From NCBI RefSeq assembly GCF_963576615.1, contig NW_027045390.1, positions 248,001 through 312,000 of the forward strand: a stretch of DNA of 64,000 bases. Direction: 5' to 3'. Numbering within the stretch: position 1 is the stretch's first letter; the number at the start of each line of letters is the position of its first letter. Below, piece after piece: positions 25,014-35,962 of the stretch. The notes beneath the pieces were generated by a model. The model made no database searches, was not told the origin of the DNA, and worked only from the letters and a program-made list of their open reading frames with translations. This stretch comes from Watersipora subatra (Eukaryota > Bryozoa > Gymnolaemata > Cheilostomatida > Watersiporidae). The position numbers were made by a program, and so were the translations under genes.

Positions 25014-27122
25014 ATGACAGAGAGAGAAGGATCACAAAGTGCTCGTGATGAGGATTTGGAGCGATCTGATGCTGAAGAACCAGCAGCTGACGAATTTAGA
25101 GATCAAGTCAACGAAAGATTTGCCGGCGTGGGAGAAGCCATCGATGAACAGAGAGATGCCTTGGCCGGTGTAGCGCAACAGACCGGGAAAATTGAGGAGA
25201 TGATCAAGCTCCTGACGACACAAGTTGCCAAGTTGGCCGATGTTACTGGCAATGCCAAGAAAGACAACGATTCAGAGGTAAGTTTTGATACACCTCAACC
25301 TAGTAAAAGTGATTCAAACTTACGAAGAGAATGGGTTAAATTTGGCCTAAAATTCACAGGTAGGTCACTCGATGACGATTTCGAGAGCTTCGCCATGCAA
25401 TTTGAAACTTGCTGTTTACTGCACGAAGTCCCAAAATCGTCATATGTATTAATCCTACAGCTATACCTTAAAAATCTAGCATCGGCATACCTGAAAGACA
25501 TAATTAAGGCTGAAGGAAGTTCAGTTTCGTACCAGCGAGTAAAAATCCTTATGAAAAATAAATTAAACGCGGTTAAAGGAGAGCAACAAATTGCCATGGA
25601 AGTCTCTGCAGTGAGGCAGGGAGGAAATGAGACAGTCAGAGAGTATTACGAAAAGTTCCACAAAATAATTGCTAGTGGATCTGCAGGGGAAGAGAACCCC
25701 TACGTTCTCTTACATTTTCGAGCGGGTTTGAGGCCCGACATAAAAGACAAAATCATGGGCATACCGGGAAAAACCCTTTCAGAAATACTAAAAGCTGCGG
25801 TTAGTGTCGAAACGGCTTTGGTGGTTGACAAAAAAGTGGCTGATGTATCTGTCAACTTCAGCAATCAAGTCAGACCTAACCCAAGTGTAAACAAACACTT
25901 TGATAAACCAGCAAGAAAATGCTTCATATGCCAATCACCAAATCATATAGCTAGATTCTGTGACAGAAAAACCAGTAATCTTAGATACCAGCAGCCTAGA
26001 CAAGAACACCCTAATAAGATCAGGTTTACTCAGAACCAACCAGGTAAGTCACACCCTAGTCATTTCCCTAGAGATAGACAAGGTAGCAACCAGAGCCAGA
26101 TGCCACAATGGTTTCAGGCTTGGTTGACCAGCCAACGCTCACAGCCACCCATACCCCAACCTCCCACCTATCAGCCCCAGGAAGCCTATGCTTCAACTGC
26201 AGTCACTAAGTCCACACTTGAAACACCCCCTGCCCCCATTGCTTCATCTAAACCCAACCATGTAAGTGACAACAATACAGTTATTTATGACAATATGGCT
26301 GTTGAACATGTACAGGAACATGCGGAGCTCTGCCAGGGACAGGTAGAGGCAGGCAATGTAGAGGTAGCAGAAGTCATACCTGTGGTTCCTGTAATGATCA
26401 CTCCAGTCATAACAGTAGAGTATGCTGAGTTAGAAGTCGCTGTAGTAGAGGTGGTAGAAGCCTATTTACAGGTAAGCGAGGCCCCTTCAAATAGTTGTAA
26501 TGTGGCCAACGAAAACTCTGTAAATAAACAAGAGGTCACTCTAAATAGCCTCCCACCAAAACACAAGGCTTCAGAAACATTGAGTAAGGCCCATGTCAAA
26601 ACTTCCAAGGTAAGTTTGGATAAGATATATGACTTTGTAACCTTTGAAGATGACACTGTTGAGCGCTCTGAGCCAGGAACTAGCACTCCTAAAGTAAAGA
26701 AAGCATCAACAGGTGTCGGTAATGTGAATGAGATCAAGTCATACCACCCAACTAGACCACCTAATTTACATGTATATGCATGCTCTGGTAGTAAACTGAA
26801 CGTGTCACAATCTATGCTCTTCATGCTGACTTTATGTTCTTTGGTAACTCTATGCTATGCACAGGCCCCAATGATATGTCGAACGGGACATACTGTGGCA
26901 AACTTTCAACTACCTCAGTTACCACTTTGTGTGCTGCCAGACACGACAGCAGCAAATGACTCATACAATTGGATGCTACAACATCATAAACCCAACCTTG
27001 TGCAATATAGAAGTTCTTCTTTTCATTGCAAAATTGTGAAAATCAAGACATTGACAATATTTCTGACTCTGACGTTAAGCAGCCTAAACATAGCTACAAT
27101 TTTCGACCTTGAACCTAATTGA
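25014..27122 (+). CDS. Gag-like protein of the LTR retrotransposon, with C-terminal secretory-type segment
   Basis: 702 codons from the ATG in gagatgacagag. The open frame extends upstream into the PBS but has no earlier ATG. Residues ~15-100 are acidic and helical. Residues ~105-290 look like a retrotransposon capsid (FESFAMQFETCC..., VREYYEKFHKI, LHFRAGLRPDIK). A single CCHC zinc knuckle CFICQSPNHIARFC lies near residues 303-316, followed by a Pro/Gln/Ser-rich stretch. Around residue 600 a hydrophobic SMLFMLTLCSLVTLCYAQA looks like a signal peptide, followed by Cys-containing sequence and a second hydrophobic segment at the C-terminus. There is no pol between them. It may have arisen by internal deletion fusing gag to an envelope-like start (inference). 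Confidence 0.88.
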   Translation: MTEREGSQSARDEDLERSDAEEPAADEFRDQVNERFAGVGEAIDEQRDALAGVAQQTGKIEEMIKLLTTQVAKLADVTGNAKKDNDSEVSFDTPQPSKSDSNLRREWVKFGLKFTGRSLDDDFESFAMQFETCCLLHEVPKSSYVLILQLYLKNLASAYLKDIIKAEGSSVSYQRVKILMKNKLNAVKGEQQIAMEVSAVRQGGNETVREYYEKFHKIIASGSAGEENPYVLLHFRAGLRPDIKDKIMGIPGKTLSEILKAAVSVETALVVDKKVADVSVNFSNQVRPNPSVNKHFDKPARKCFICQSPNHIARFCDRKTSNLRYQQPRQEHPNKIRFTQNQPGKSHPSHFPRDRQGSNQSQMPQWFQAWLTSQRSQPPIPQPPTYQPQEAYASTAVTKSTLETPPAPIASSKPNHVSDNNTVIYDNMAVEHVQEHAELCQGQVEAGNVEVAEVIPVVPVMITPVITVEYAELEVAVVEVVEAYLQVSEAPSNSCNVANENSVNKQEVTLNSLPPKHKASETLSKAHVKTSKVSLDKIYDFVTFEDDTVERSEPGTSTPKVKKASTGVGNVNEIKSYHPTRPPNLHVYACSGSKLNVSQSMLFMLTLCSLVTLCYAQAPMICRTGHTVANFQLPQLPLCVLPDTTAANDSYNWMLQHHKPNLVQYRSSSFHCKIVKIKTLTIFLTLTLSSLNIATIFDLEPN

Positions 27123-27369
27123 CATTTGCCCTATCGAATCTCACTAGAAGACTTGCTTTGCTGAGAAATATTAACCACACTTATGAGGACAACGCCTCAA
27201 ACAAAGACATGATCATTATCGTTTATTTACGATATGCATAGGTATATAGGTATATAGATAGTTAGTAGTTAAAACTTCAGTAAGTAAATAGATTTGTAAT
27301 TAACCACCATGCGTTAAAAACAGTAGTAAATCCTATTTAATAATAATGTTGGAAAATAATGTTAAGAAA

Positions 27370-27752
27370 TTAGGCAGTTTGAATAGAATCATGGCTTCGA
27401 TCAAACATAACGTTTTCTTCTTCGCTGTCAATAATTGTAGAAATATTAGATAATTGTCCTAGAGCAATTAATTGATTAGTTGTAAGTTGCTGATTATGAT
27501 TCCGTCTTCTTATATACAGTCGATAGATTAATACGATAGCGGTAATTATGATAATAGACAAAGGAGCAGCTATTGATAGTTCAAGAATCAGGTGTGAATT
27601 TGATGGATTTGTCAACGAAATAGTAGTGGAATTGATGATTAAACTAGCAGATACATCTTCGATAGTAAAGTTATTGTTGGTAGAGTTCATGATTTCTGTG
27701 ACGGTAGGATCGGCATTAGGAGTGGTTGACGTTAAATCAGTAGAAGAATCAG
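27370..27752 (-). CDS. Antisense membrane-protein gene, exon 2
   Basis: 383-bp terminal exon on the strand opposite gag. Acceptor ttgttttag; 2 nt complete the Ala codon started by exon 1; then 126 residues to the stop. The peptide is a Ser/Thr/Asn-rich stalk with several N-glycosylation sequons, then a membrane segment ELSIAAPLSIIIITAIVLIY (about residues 132-151 of the 201-residue product), the stop-transfer RLYIRRR, and a tail containing DSEEENVMFDRS. An AATAAA (minus strand, 27,222-27,227) lies about 140 bp downstream. Function unknown. Confidence 0.6.
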
Positions 27753-28063
27753 CTAAAACAAAAGGAATTTGCTTATTAATACTAGACTTACCAGTTTAGT
27801 TGTGCCTAGGCTTCATTAAATCCTTACTACAGCTAGCCGCACTACCAAGGCGGCGATCCAATATGACACTTGCTCGTAAGTATTATTGCAGTAACAGGAA
27901 TTGGAGGGCTACTACTGAGCGATCATGCGTTGCAAAATCAAAGTAAACACAACTCTTATAATTTATCACGAAAAGGCGCATAATCGTTAGAATGTTTTTG
28001 CTACACGTGTATTGGAACTAATGCTTGTTAATTAAGTAACTGTAAATTAATTCTTATACATAC

Positions 28064-28286
28064 CTCGTGTGATGATTAGGCGTGGATTGGAAGAAATTGC
28101 TAGTAAATCAGTGGGAAGAGTAATTTTGGTTAATTTCGGATTTCCATGGAAATCAATGAAGCGATATGGCGGATAAGAGTTAGGATTAAGTTGGATAAAA
28201 TCAAGATCAGTCAGATTTCGATTAGAACAATCAATTTTTAGTAGAGTCATGGAGCAGCAGCATAAAACCAAGAATGGACAAAGCAT
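28064..28286 (-). CDS. Antisense membrane-protein gene, exon 1 (signal peptide and LRR cap)
   Basis: 223-bp exon: ATG, hydrophobic leader MLCPFLVLCCCSMTLL, then IDCSNRNLTDL, which resembles an LRR N-terminal cap, and an LRR-like stretch ending RLIITR before a gtatgt donor. It ends in phase 1, which fits the exon at 27,752. The intron (27,753-28,063) would be kept in the element's sense RNA. Predicted secreted/type I membrane protein; whether captured from the host or a viral accessory gene is unknown. Confidence 0.6.
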
Positions 28287-29320
28287 GATTCAGAAGATAA
28301 AAATGACTGTAATAGTAAATGAAAATAGTTTGAAAGGTAAATTTTATGAACGTAATGAAAAATCTGGCTGTCTGCAGAGGTAATGATTGAGTTCCACAAA
28401 ATGGCTTGTTGGATTGATTTATTTGAGAAATTTAATTATCTGAGATGAATCTCAGTCTAAATTGGTCCTCTAAATTCGTGTGTGTAAAGAGCACACAACT
28501 CTCATTGTCAGCTGAATTAGCTGGCAGTTTCGGTTCCCCTCCTTTAGCAACAGGAATCTAGACACCAACATATAGAAGCAGAAGATTTCCAGCCTACCAG
28601 ACCAATATCAGTAAATTCACAGCCATCTGACAAAAGGAATGACAACATACTGCAAGACCACTCAAATCTGAGAAGTTAAAATTGCCATCACTTCAGGGTT
28701 ACGTGATTAACTCTGACACCCTCTCCGAACACTACCTAAATGATGGGTTGGTTTTAGTGAGCTGTGCAGCCAATATACTTGATTTTTGAGCTACTGCCTA
28801 TGGATTGTTTTGTGTTAGACATATCTACTTGTTATGTACCATTTTTGTGAGTGGATGGAAGTAAAACAAAAAAAGGAGTAATTAGAATCAAATGCTACAT
28901 ATGCTTAAAATTTTAATTTTTTTATAACCGTAGTTTGAGGCCTGACAAGTAGGGTAAGGCTTCACTTAGATAGGATTTTTTTTAATTGCATATTGTATTA
29001 GTTTTGGGTATACTGTGTTTCTTATTTTTATTCCTAGGAAGCGGCAACTATAATTACAAGATACATGCTGACAGTGCATAGCGATTCGTGAGTCATCGAC
29101 AAGATATATCAGGGGACATCCTGTAGCATACAAGTTTGGGTATTCGCGAAAATTACGGTACAATGGCAGACATACAAACAAACAGTTACTATACAAACAA
29201 TTCAGAAGTCATTATACAAACGATACTTTAGCTACGTCAACACATGACGCCCACCAATAACTATGACAGATCAACAACCAACAACCCCTCTAGAAAAGAA
29301 TTACGTCCGTGACGTCATCT
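28287..29320. other. Non-coding 3' part of the LTR element
   Basis: No sense-strand ORF of note and no pol or envelope remnants recognised. It would hold any promoter of the antisense gene. Confidence 0.5.
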
Positions 29321-29331
29321 AAGGAGGAAGG
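29321..29331 (+). promoter_or_regulatory. Polypurine tract
   Basis: aaggaggaagg immediately before the 3' LTR, in the expected place for plus-strand priming. Confidence 0.8.
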
Positions 29332-29822
29332 TGTAAGATATGTCAAGCTTTACTCTCAAACATTGCGATAGTACCCGTATATGACAGTTAACATTTCATT
29401 CGAAGGGTTGTGATCCCTATCTGTGTACAGTGGCTGTAAGAAATACCCTCATTTTATAACGTCAATGCACTGACTGCTTGTGTACGCTCTACCATCATGC
29501 CGCAAAGCACTCAGTGCCAATGTGAATCTCCTCTGTCTGACCGTTGTAACCTAACAAAATTATAAACATATTATTCATTCTTGTCTCCTTAATGTATCTT
29601 GTGTTTGGCTCATTTTTCTAGTATGAATCACGTGTTTGGTGCTGTCAAAACTATATAAAAGCATGCAGTTTGATTAGATCTAGACTTGTAGTTTTATAAT
29701 CCTCGTACTTGTTGTCAGTATATTAATAAACGCTCGTAAGACAAGACTCTCTCTCTATCTCTGGCGTACTTTAGGCTTTAGGAGTCAAAAGCCACCTTAG
29801 GGCAGCATAGCGCGCTGTCACA
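29332..29822 (+). repeat. 3' LTR (491 bp)
   Basis: Same length as the 5' LTR, two visible differences, followed by the TATA target duplication. Confidence 0.95.
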
Positions 29823-30679
29823 TATACATGTACTTTACAGCTTGATGCTATGGCATATACAAGGCTAGATATTTAAAAGTGACTATGAATATACGGATTC
29901 CGAATGATTATAGACAACTTACATGAAAGGACAAACAAGCCAGTATGCAATCCAGCTAAATACTGTTAAGATGAAATGATTCAACTCCAGCACCATGGTG
30001 ACCATTGCACGAGTATATAACTATAGAAACCTACGAAAATACGATTATGAACCCCGGGGTGACTAGATCACAACTGATAGAGGGATAATTGACATTCCTC
30101 AAACTGGGACAAATTTGCCAAACGATGGAAAGCCATCCAATAACTGTCGCACAATAAGACTAGCTACTAACTAGCCGCGACGAGACACTGCATTAAGAGA
30201 CCGCCACACAAAATGTACTCAGCGGAAAAACCAAAAACATGACACAGAGGCGCGTAACCAGTGTTATTGAACTGAGATGAGGATCACTGCTGGGAAAAAC
30301 TGATAAAGACCGAGGGCTACGCACAAAGCAACCAATAAATTGCAGATTATTAGGACGGATTCGGCATGAATATTTAAGCTAGGGTCTGGCTTCACCTGAC
30401 GGCTAATATGTGTCAGGGTTTAAAACGATATTTGACCAATCAGCAAATATGAAAACCTAGAGCAATTGCTATGCTGCCGGAAATATCAAGTATGGGATTT
30501 GTCCAACCATCACAGCTGATGCGATGTGAATGTATGGGACATCAATTGGATTGGGAATTATCTGTCCATTGTAATGAAGAGCTTAGGAATGAAAACATAA
30601 AATTCCAACTAAATAATGGATATTAGTTATCAACACCACTTAATATAAAAGAGAGTAACTGGCTACAACAAATACTAAC
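29823..30679. other. Innermost left palindrome arm
   Basis: Reverse complement of 37,342-38,200. Homology ends at gagagtaactggctacaaca plus aatactaac (30,679). No gene recognised. Confidence 0.85.
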
Positions 30680-31689
30680 GTCAGAAATTCAGCATATTTA
30701 TAGATTACTATGTAACTACAATTTATCAGGATTTAACTATTCAACATACTCTGAGCTGAGACTTTAATATAAATAAAATGAATGAAATAAATAAGTAAAA
30801 TGACTTACATTAATATTCAAGAATATGGTGAAAACTCTATACATAAATTATCTGATAAAACAATAATACAGCATGCACAAGAAATATAACAAAATAGAAT
30901 ATAACATAAGACGGTATAGTATTTAGCTATTAAGTAAAACCTCTGGCTCCAGAGAGTACCAGAATTAGTGAATGGACACAAACGGTAACAGTTACTGGAG
31001 ATGATATAAATATTATAACTAAAAATAAAATGGTAACTAGGTGCACTTTATGATTTCATACACTCACCTTGAAATTTCTTTATAAAAGGAGTAGATGACT
31101 CCATCAGGATGCTGTATCGTTATAAAAACAAAAACGTTACTTATTTAGTTATTAATGTTTTGCTAGCCTCAAAAAGGGCACGGCTAGAGCCTGTTGCAAT
31201 GAGTCAGTGCTTGAATACTATTAATTGATAGGAAAACCCAAAGTGACATAAAATTATTTCTACTGTTTTAGTTACTAACAGCTGGTTTTCATTCACTGCT
31301 ACAAGAAAAATGTGGTGACCCAACTATTCTCCTACTGTGTCTGGCATGTGTTCATACATTCGACCTTGTCATGTTCAGCTGCGGTTCACATGCAGAAATT
31401 CATAAACTGCCATATGTTCCTTTAAATATTAGAAGTTTACCAAAATGATTGAATTTCAATATCAATTTGAATAGCTACCAATTTCAATGTATTGAATAAT
31501 TCTGGAAACCTAGTCAACAGATCTTACCAATGAGCTCCAGAGTTAATCACTTGGATTCAGGAGGAGATCACACCGACTAACTTGTTACCTTATTAATAAC
31601 TAGGGCTCTGGCAGTCTAGTAAGCTATGAGAGATCATCATGTGTGCCAATAAAATACAAACAATTACTCTACCATCTATACTCAATAAT

Positions 31690-31805
31690 TCTAAACTACT
31701 GGAAGGTGAACAAGAAGCACGCATGGTATTGATGCAGAACGCTGCGAGTTCATATCCTGCGTGATATAATCTTTTTTCAAATGTAACCCTGCGCTTTTAT
31801 ACAGA
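31690..31805 (+). mobile_element. SINE copy (degraded)
   Basis: B-box-like gcgagttcatatcctgcg, then cttttttcaaatgtaaccct and tatacagacagacatgg. The order of head, T-run and gacag tail parallels the SINE at 22,340-22,465. Confidence 0.5.
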
Positions 31806-32074
31806 CAGACATGGTTCTTATTATAGTAAATATTACAAGTAATACCCATCAGTCACATTGTTGTTGATAAATTTGATGATGCTTCATGTATATAGAAACC
31901 CTTGTTGAGTAGCAAGAGCAGCCCGTATTGTAAGCACTCACCTCTATTATATGCTCTGGTTAATAAGTATTTGCTTTGCTATTGTTACCTGCTTATCTTT
32001 GCCAAAACTTAGAAAATCAACTAGCTTTAAAATAATGTTTACATTACGAGCCTGCAGAAAGCATGTGCTCCTAA

Positions 32075-32427
32075 AGCCTGGTTCCCATATCGGCTGCGAG
32101 ACTCCGGCGGTAATAATGTGCAGCAAATCGTTTGCGACGCTAGGCTCCGGTGGCTTCTGTTCACATAAAGCTGCATCGCTAATAACCGAATAAAGAATGT
32201 TCGCTCGCTATGCTGTTTCGATAATGCTGACCTTTACCTGTACAGTGCACTTTGAGAAGGTTTTGCCTGCGGCTCTCGCAAAATTTGAATAGCTCTAAAC
32301 TCTTGCGTTGACTGCCGGCAACTACCGGCGGTACCCGGCGTGTAGGTTCACAATTCATCTCTGATAGCCTGCAGTGCTGTCGCCGGTGCTGTTGCCGGTG
32401 CTTTGCGGCATATATTGGAACCGAGCT
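32075..32427 (+). mobile_element. MITE, third copy
   Basis: 353 bp, starts agcctggttcccatatcggc and ends ggaaccgagct (its reverse complement agctcggttcc pairs with the start). Flanked by TAA at 32,072-32,074 and 32,428-32,430. More diverged than the two arm copies. Confidence 0.8.
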
Positions 32428-32489
32428 TAATAGATATTGATATCCCACCAAATGTAGGGGTCAACATATTTATATTGGTTATAAGACCT

Positions 32490-32600
32490 ATAAAAAATAA
32501 TGCAGCATAAATGATTTGAACTCGTGATTGTCAGCCCGCAAGACCAACCCACCAATTACTGCGTAACCCAATTGCCTTCCATGTGTTAGAACTATTGTGC
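32490..32600 (-). mobile_element. tRNA-like SINE fragment
   Basis: On the minus strand, gggttacgcagtaattggtg then ggctgacaatcacgagttcaaatc gives A- and B-box-like spacing. No intact tRNA fold is claimed. Confidence 0.4.
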
Positions 32601-32825
32601 ATATGCTTATTATCTGCCCTTTTATTTGACACTCCTGTCATGCTCTCAAACCAAACTAGACTGCCGAGGTACCACTAGCTTTTGTTATAATGAAAGTGTG
32701 TATGTCCATCTATCTGAAGTCACAGTTAGAAGTTGGGATAAAATATTGCTTCATACTGGATTCACACTTGTGACACTCGGTTTAGTAGTAAAACACTCTA
32801 ACACCTGCACTAATCAAACAACCTG

Positions 32826-33010
32826 AGTACCTCATCACTCATCATCAACATCATCGCACACTCCAATGGAGACATCTACAAGATCAACAGGTCCACTGAC
32901 TCTTTATTTTGACAGTCAAGGCTCCTAGCTGTATGAAGCTGTTTTTCTCAGGCCACAGGGCTGAGAAAAACATAAACTGAACATAATTGAAACTAAAATA
33001 AACTGACAGA
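32826..33010 (-). repeat. LTR-like direct repeat, left member
   Basis: Diverged direct copy of 37,017-37,203 (shared: ccaatggagacatcta, gctcctagctgta, taattgaa-ctaaaataaa-tgacag). The pair brackets the integrase relic and may be remnant LTRs or two copies of another repeat. Confidence 0.5.
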
Positions 33011-33654
33011 TTCAACAGTGATGTATGATTGGGTGCAAAATAATTTTGCATCACGTTGTTCTTCTAAAAGTACACGTAAAAGTATAGAGGCAATTTCATG
33101 GCAGGTCTAAACCTCATGGGCTTACATAGAGCAAAACCATTCATCCTGTCTACTGGTGTCAATACGCGACTGTTGGCATGTAATGCTTATCAATCAACAT
33201 CTGCTGTTAGCCCTGTCACTATCTCGGTCTATGCATTTATCATGCCTTGCAATAAATAATTGTTTTGATAGACTTTAACGCATAGCGTAATATCCTTACA
33301 CTCATGCAGGCAATCGTACATACATGTAGTTATTTTCACCGTAAACATAAGTAATCGTGGCAGCTTATAGGCTATTAGCCAATAACGTACGAATATCAAT
33401 GATATATCGATATACGCACCGGCACCTTACGCCTAGAATAGCTTAATGCTAGGGTCACGGGCAATACATTAGTCACTGAAGCGCGCATTTCGTTTGTAAT
33501 TGTTGTTTACAACCGAAAAGTCCCACCATAGTACAGGAAAAAGCAGGTAATCTGCGACTATGTATTTATTTCCATCACATTGACTGTAGAGTAACCATGT
33601 TTCTACAAAGCTCAAATAAAAAACACTTAGCCTACATAACTGATTTATGCAACT

Positions 33655-33855
33655 CTTGCTTAAAAACCCATGGGTGGATATGGAGAATTTACGTTATGTA
33701 TAACTAAAAACTAACACAAATCCACACACGACATCAGTGTTGAATGTGCTTTGTCATTTTAATCTATTTTGACTATATTATTCAGTTTACACACTTTTGC
33801 TTAGCTTGTGGGAACTGAATTGATCATTACTGGTTCAAGTACTAGAGAAGGTTGT
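33655..33855 (-). mobile_element. Diverged inverted copy of the MITE at 34,771-34,999
   Basis: Shares gacatcagtgttgaat, attttgactat and cttagcttgtggg with the reverse complement of 34,800-34,990. The terminal repeats are not obvious in this copy. The two could form a foldback structure with a ~0.9-kb loop. Confidence 0.5.
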
Positions 33856-34770
33856 TGTATGGAAATACTGTGAAAACAAGATACCGATAGGGAATGTAGC
33901 CAGACCACAGGATAAGCATATAATACGTTCAAGCAGCAAGACGCCAAAGGACATTAAAAGATTCGATAATTAGAAAATGTCAATTGAAAATTATGAACTT
34001 CAGAATTGGAAGAAATCAATCATAGAAATTGCGTCAACACTAGATAGAGAACATGCTAAAGAGAAACCGAAGCAGTTAGACCTACCAACCACTATCATCA
34101 AAAGGCCACCATAAAAACATTAGAGACGAGTCAAATGAGTCACATATAGATCTGCCACTTCTGTCAAACATGACCTAGATACCAGGAGTAAGTCACGAGC
34201 TCCACCCTACATGTCAACATCACATGCACCAGCTGAAGACTTAGGCAAACAAGATATCTTCACACGCCTGACAGAAAGCATCGAACCTTAACACTCTACC
34301 TACACCCACAGGCTAACCATCCTACATGCCAGACATCTATAAAAGAGAACAGCTCCAATGACTCAGCACCTCCTCTATCCCCATCTCTATCTCCGGCTCT
34401 AGCTTGAGTTCTGGCTCTCTCTCTTCCCGAGGGCCCCATTGGACGCTTTCCCATCTGCCTGCTGAGGAGCCTTTCTCTTTTCTCTACCAATGGAGCCTCC
34501 TTCTCCTCCACCAGCTGAGCCTCCTCTACGCCACTATCTCAACTGTCGACACTCTCTACCTATGACCTCTCACGACTCTCGTTTGACTATCGAAACTCGC
34601 AGCCGCATGGACCGAGCCAAGCAAACACAGACGACCGTTCGAGTAAGGATGTAATTTTTATTAGCTCTTCTAATTGTTTTGTCATTAATGTTATTGTTTT
34701 AGAATTTTGTTAGTTGTGTATTTTAATTGTTTGACTTATAGAATAAAGAAGTAACTTGTACTGGTAAATA

Positions 34771-34999
34771 TCAGCATTACTTACGATAGCTTAACACCTT
34801 CACTATACCTGAACCAGTAATAATCAAATTAGCACCCACAAGCTAAGTAAAAGTGCACAAACTAAACATAGTCAAAATAGAATAATATGACAAGCAAATT
34901 CAACACTGATGTTGTGTGTGGATTCAGATTAGTTATGCATAACATAATTTCTCCACAACCACACATAAAAAGGTGTTAAGCTATTGTAAGTGCCAAGTT
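34771..34999 (+). mobile_element. 230-bp MITE
   Basis: Terminal inverted repeats: cttacgatagcttaacacct at the left end against aggtgttaagctattgtaag at the right end. No coding capacity. Confidence 0.6.
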
Positions 35000-35962
35000 A
35001 TGGCTAGATTAATTGGTTCAAAGTGTATGATTATATTTTATAGGCCTAGTATAAAAACAATGGCTGCTGGAAAAATACGTTTTTCGACCGAAAATCCTCG
35101 AAACTAAACGAAATGACATAACATCACTCTTTCTTTAAACAAAAAAGAAATCAAGCAGAAAAGCTAAGCAAGTATGAGTATTAAACATATGAAACCTACG
35201 TAGCAAAAAATTAAAGCCAGACATGACTATTTATATAACACTCAATAAACTAACCAAGTTGGGGGTACGAAAAACTATATGAGTACTAGTAGGTACTAGT
35301 AGTACTAAATGATTACTAGTACTAAACAGAAACAACGACGAAATAACTAAAAGGATGATTATTGAAACTACCAGTTAGAAATCAAAATCAAACTAAAACC
35401 TTTTGACAGGTTTATGTTTGGAAGAATTTAGTCTTTAAACCTAAGCAGCTTTCCCACAATTTTGCCTGACCTAGTTAATGGCACTCATAAATTTGACTCT
35501 TAAAACTTTTCAAAGTCTGCACCTAGCGTTGCTTTGCTGGTAGAGGAATTGCCCATAGCTATGTCTCTGTAGGAGAGAGTCGTGTTGGATTTTGAAACAA
35601 CTTTGGGAGTTGAATGGCATGATTACTTACCACGATCTGGTTTATGGCTTTGCGCTACTTCGCTTTCTCAACTTTGCTCTACTAACCCTTCAGTTGAATC
35701 TGGTCGCAACTGCTCTCTATTTCATTTGATCATTATTCCAGTAACATCATTATCTATGTTGTATGACTGAGTGGATGTATCATGACTTACCAATGTTGCC
35801 TTTTCCCACTTACTTTGCAAATATCTTAATCGTACTGGTTGACTAGTCTTTAGCAGTCTTCTCATGGAAAGTTTTGCCATCTTGTTGCATTTTCATCTTT
35901 TCTGTTTCGTTTATAAGTTCGGTATGTATGTCTTTCTGATCATATGCTCTAGGGCACGGACA
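35000..35962. other. No gene recognised
   Basis: Spacer sequence with short ORFs only. Part of it may be decayed 3' sequence of the Ty3-like element. Confidence 0.4.

Larger units (their letters stand above)
24459..29822 (+). mobile_element. Gag-only LTR retrotransposon, left arm only
   Basis: 5.36-kb element with two 491-bp LTRs, a tRNA-Leu-type primer-binding site, one long Gag-like ORF, a purine-rich tract before the 3' LTR and a TATA 4-bp target duplication (24,455-24,458; 29,823-29,826). No protease, RT, RNase H or integrase motifs are visible, so it must be mobilised in trans. The right arm shows the empty site (about 38,190-38,205), so insertion followed the arms' duplication. It carries an antisense spliced gene in its 3' half. 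Confidence 0.93.

Noticed and set aside
34296-34511. Arg/Glu-rich ORF on the minus strand
   Set aside because: Low-complexity composition, no splice context or family similarity, inside a transposon-rich spacer.
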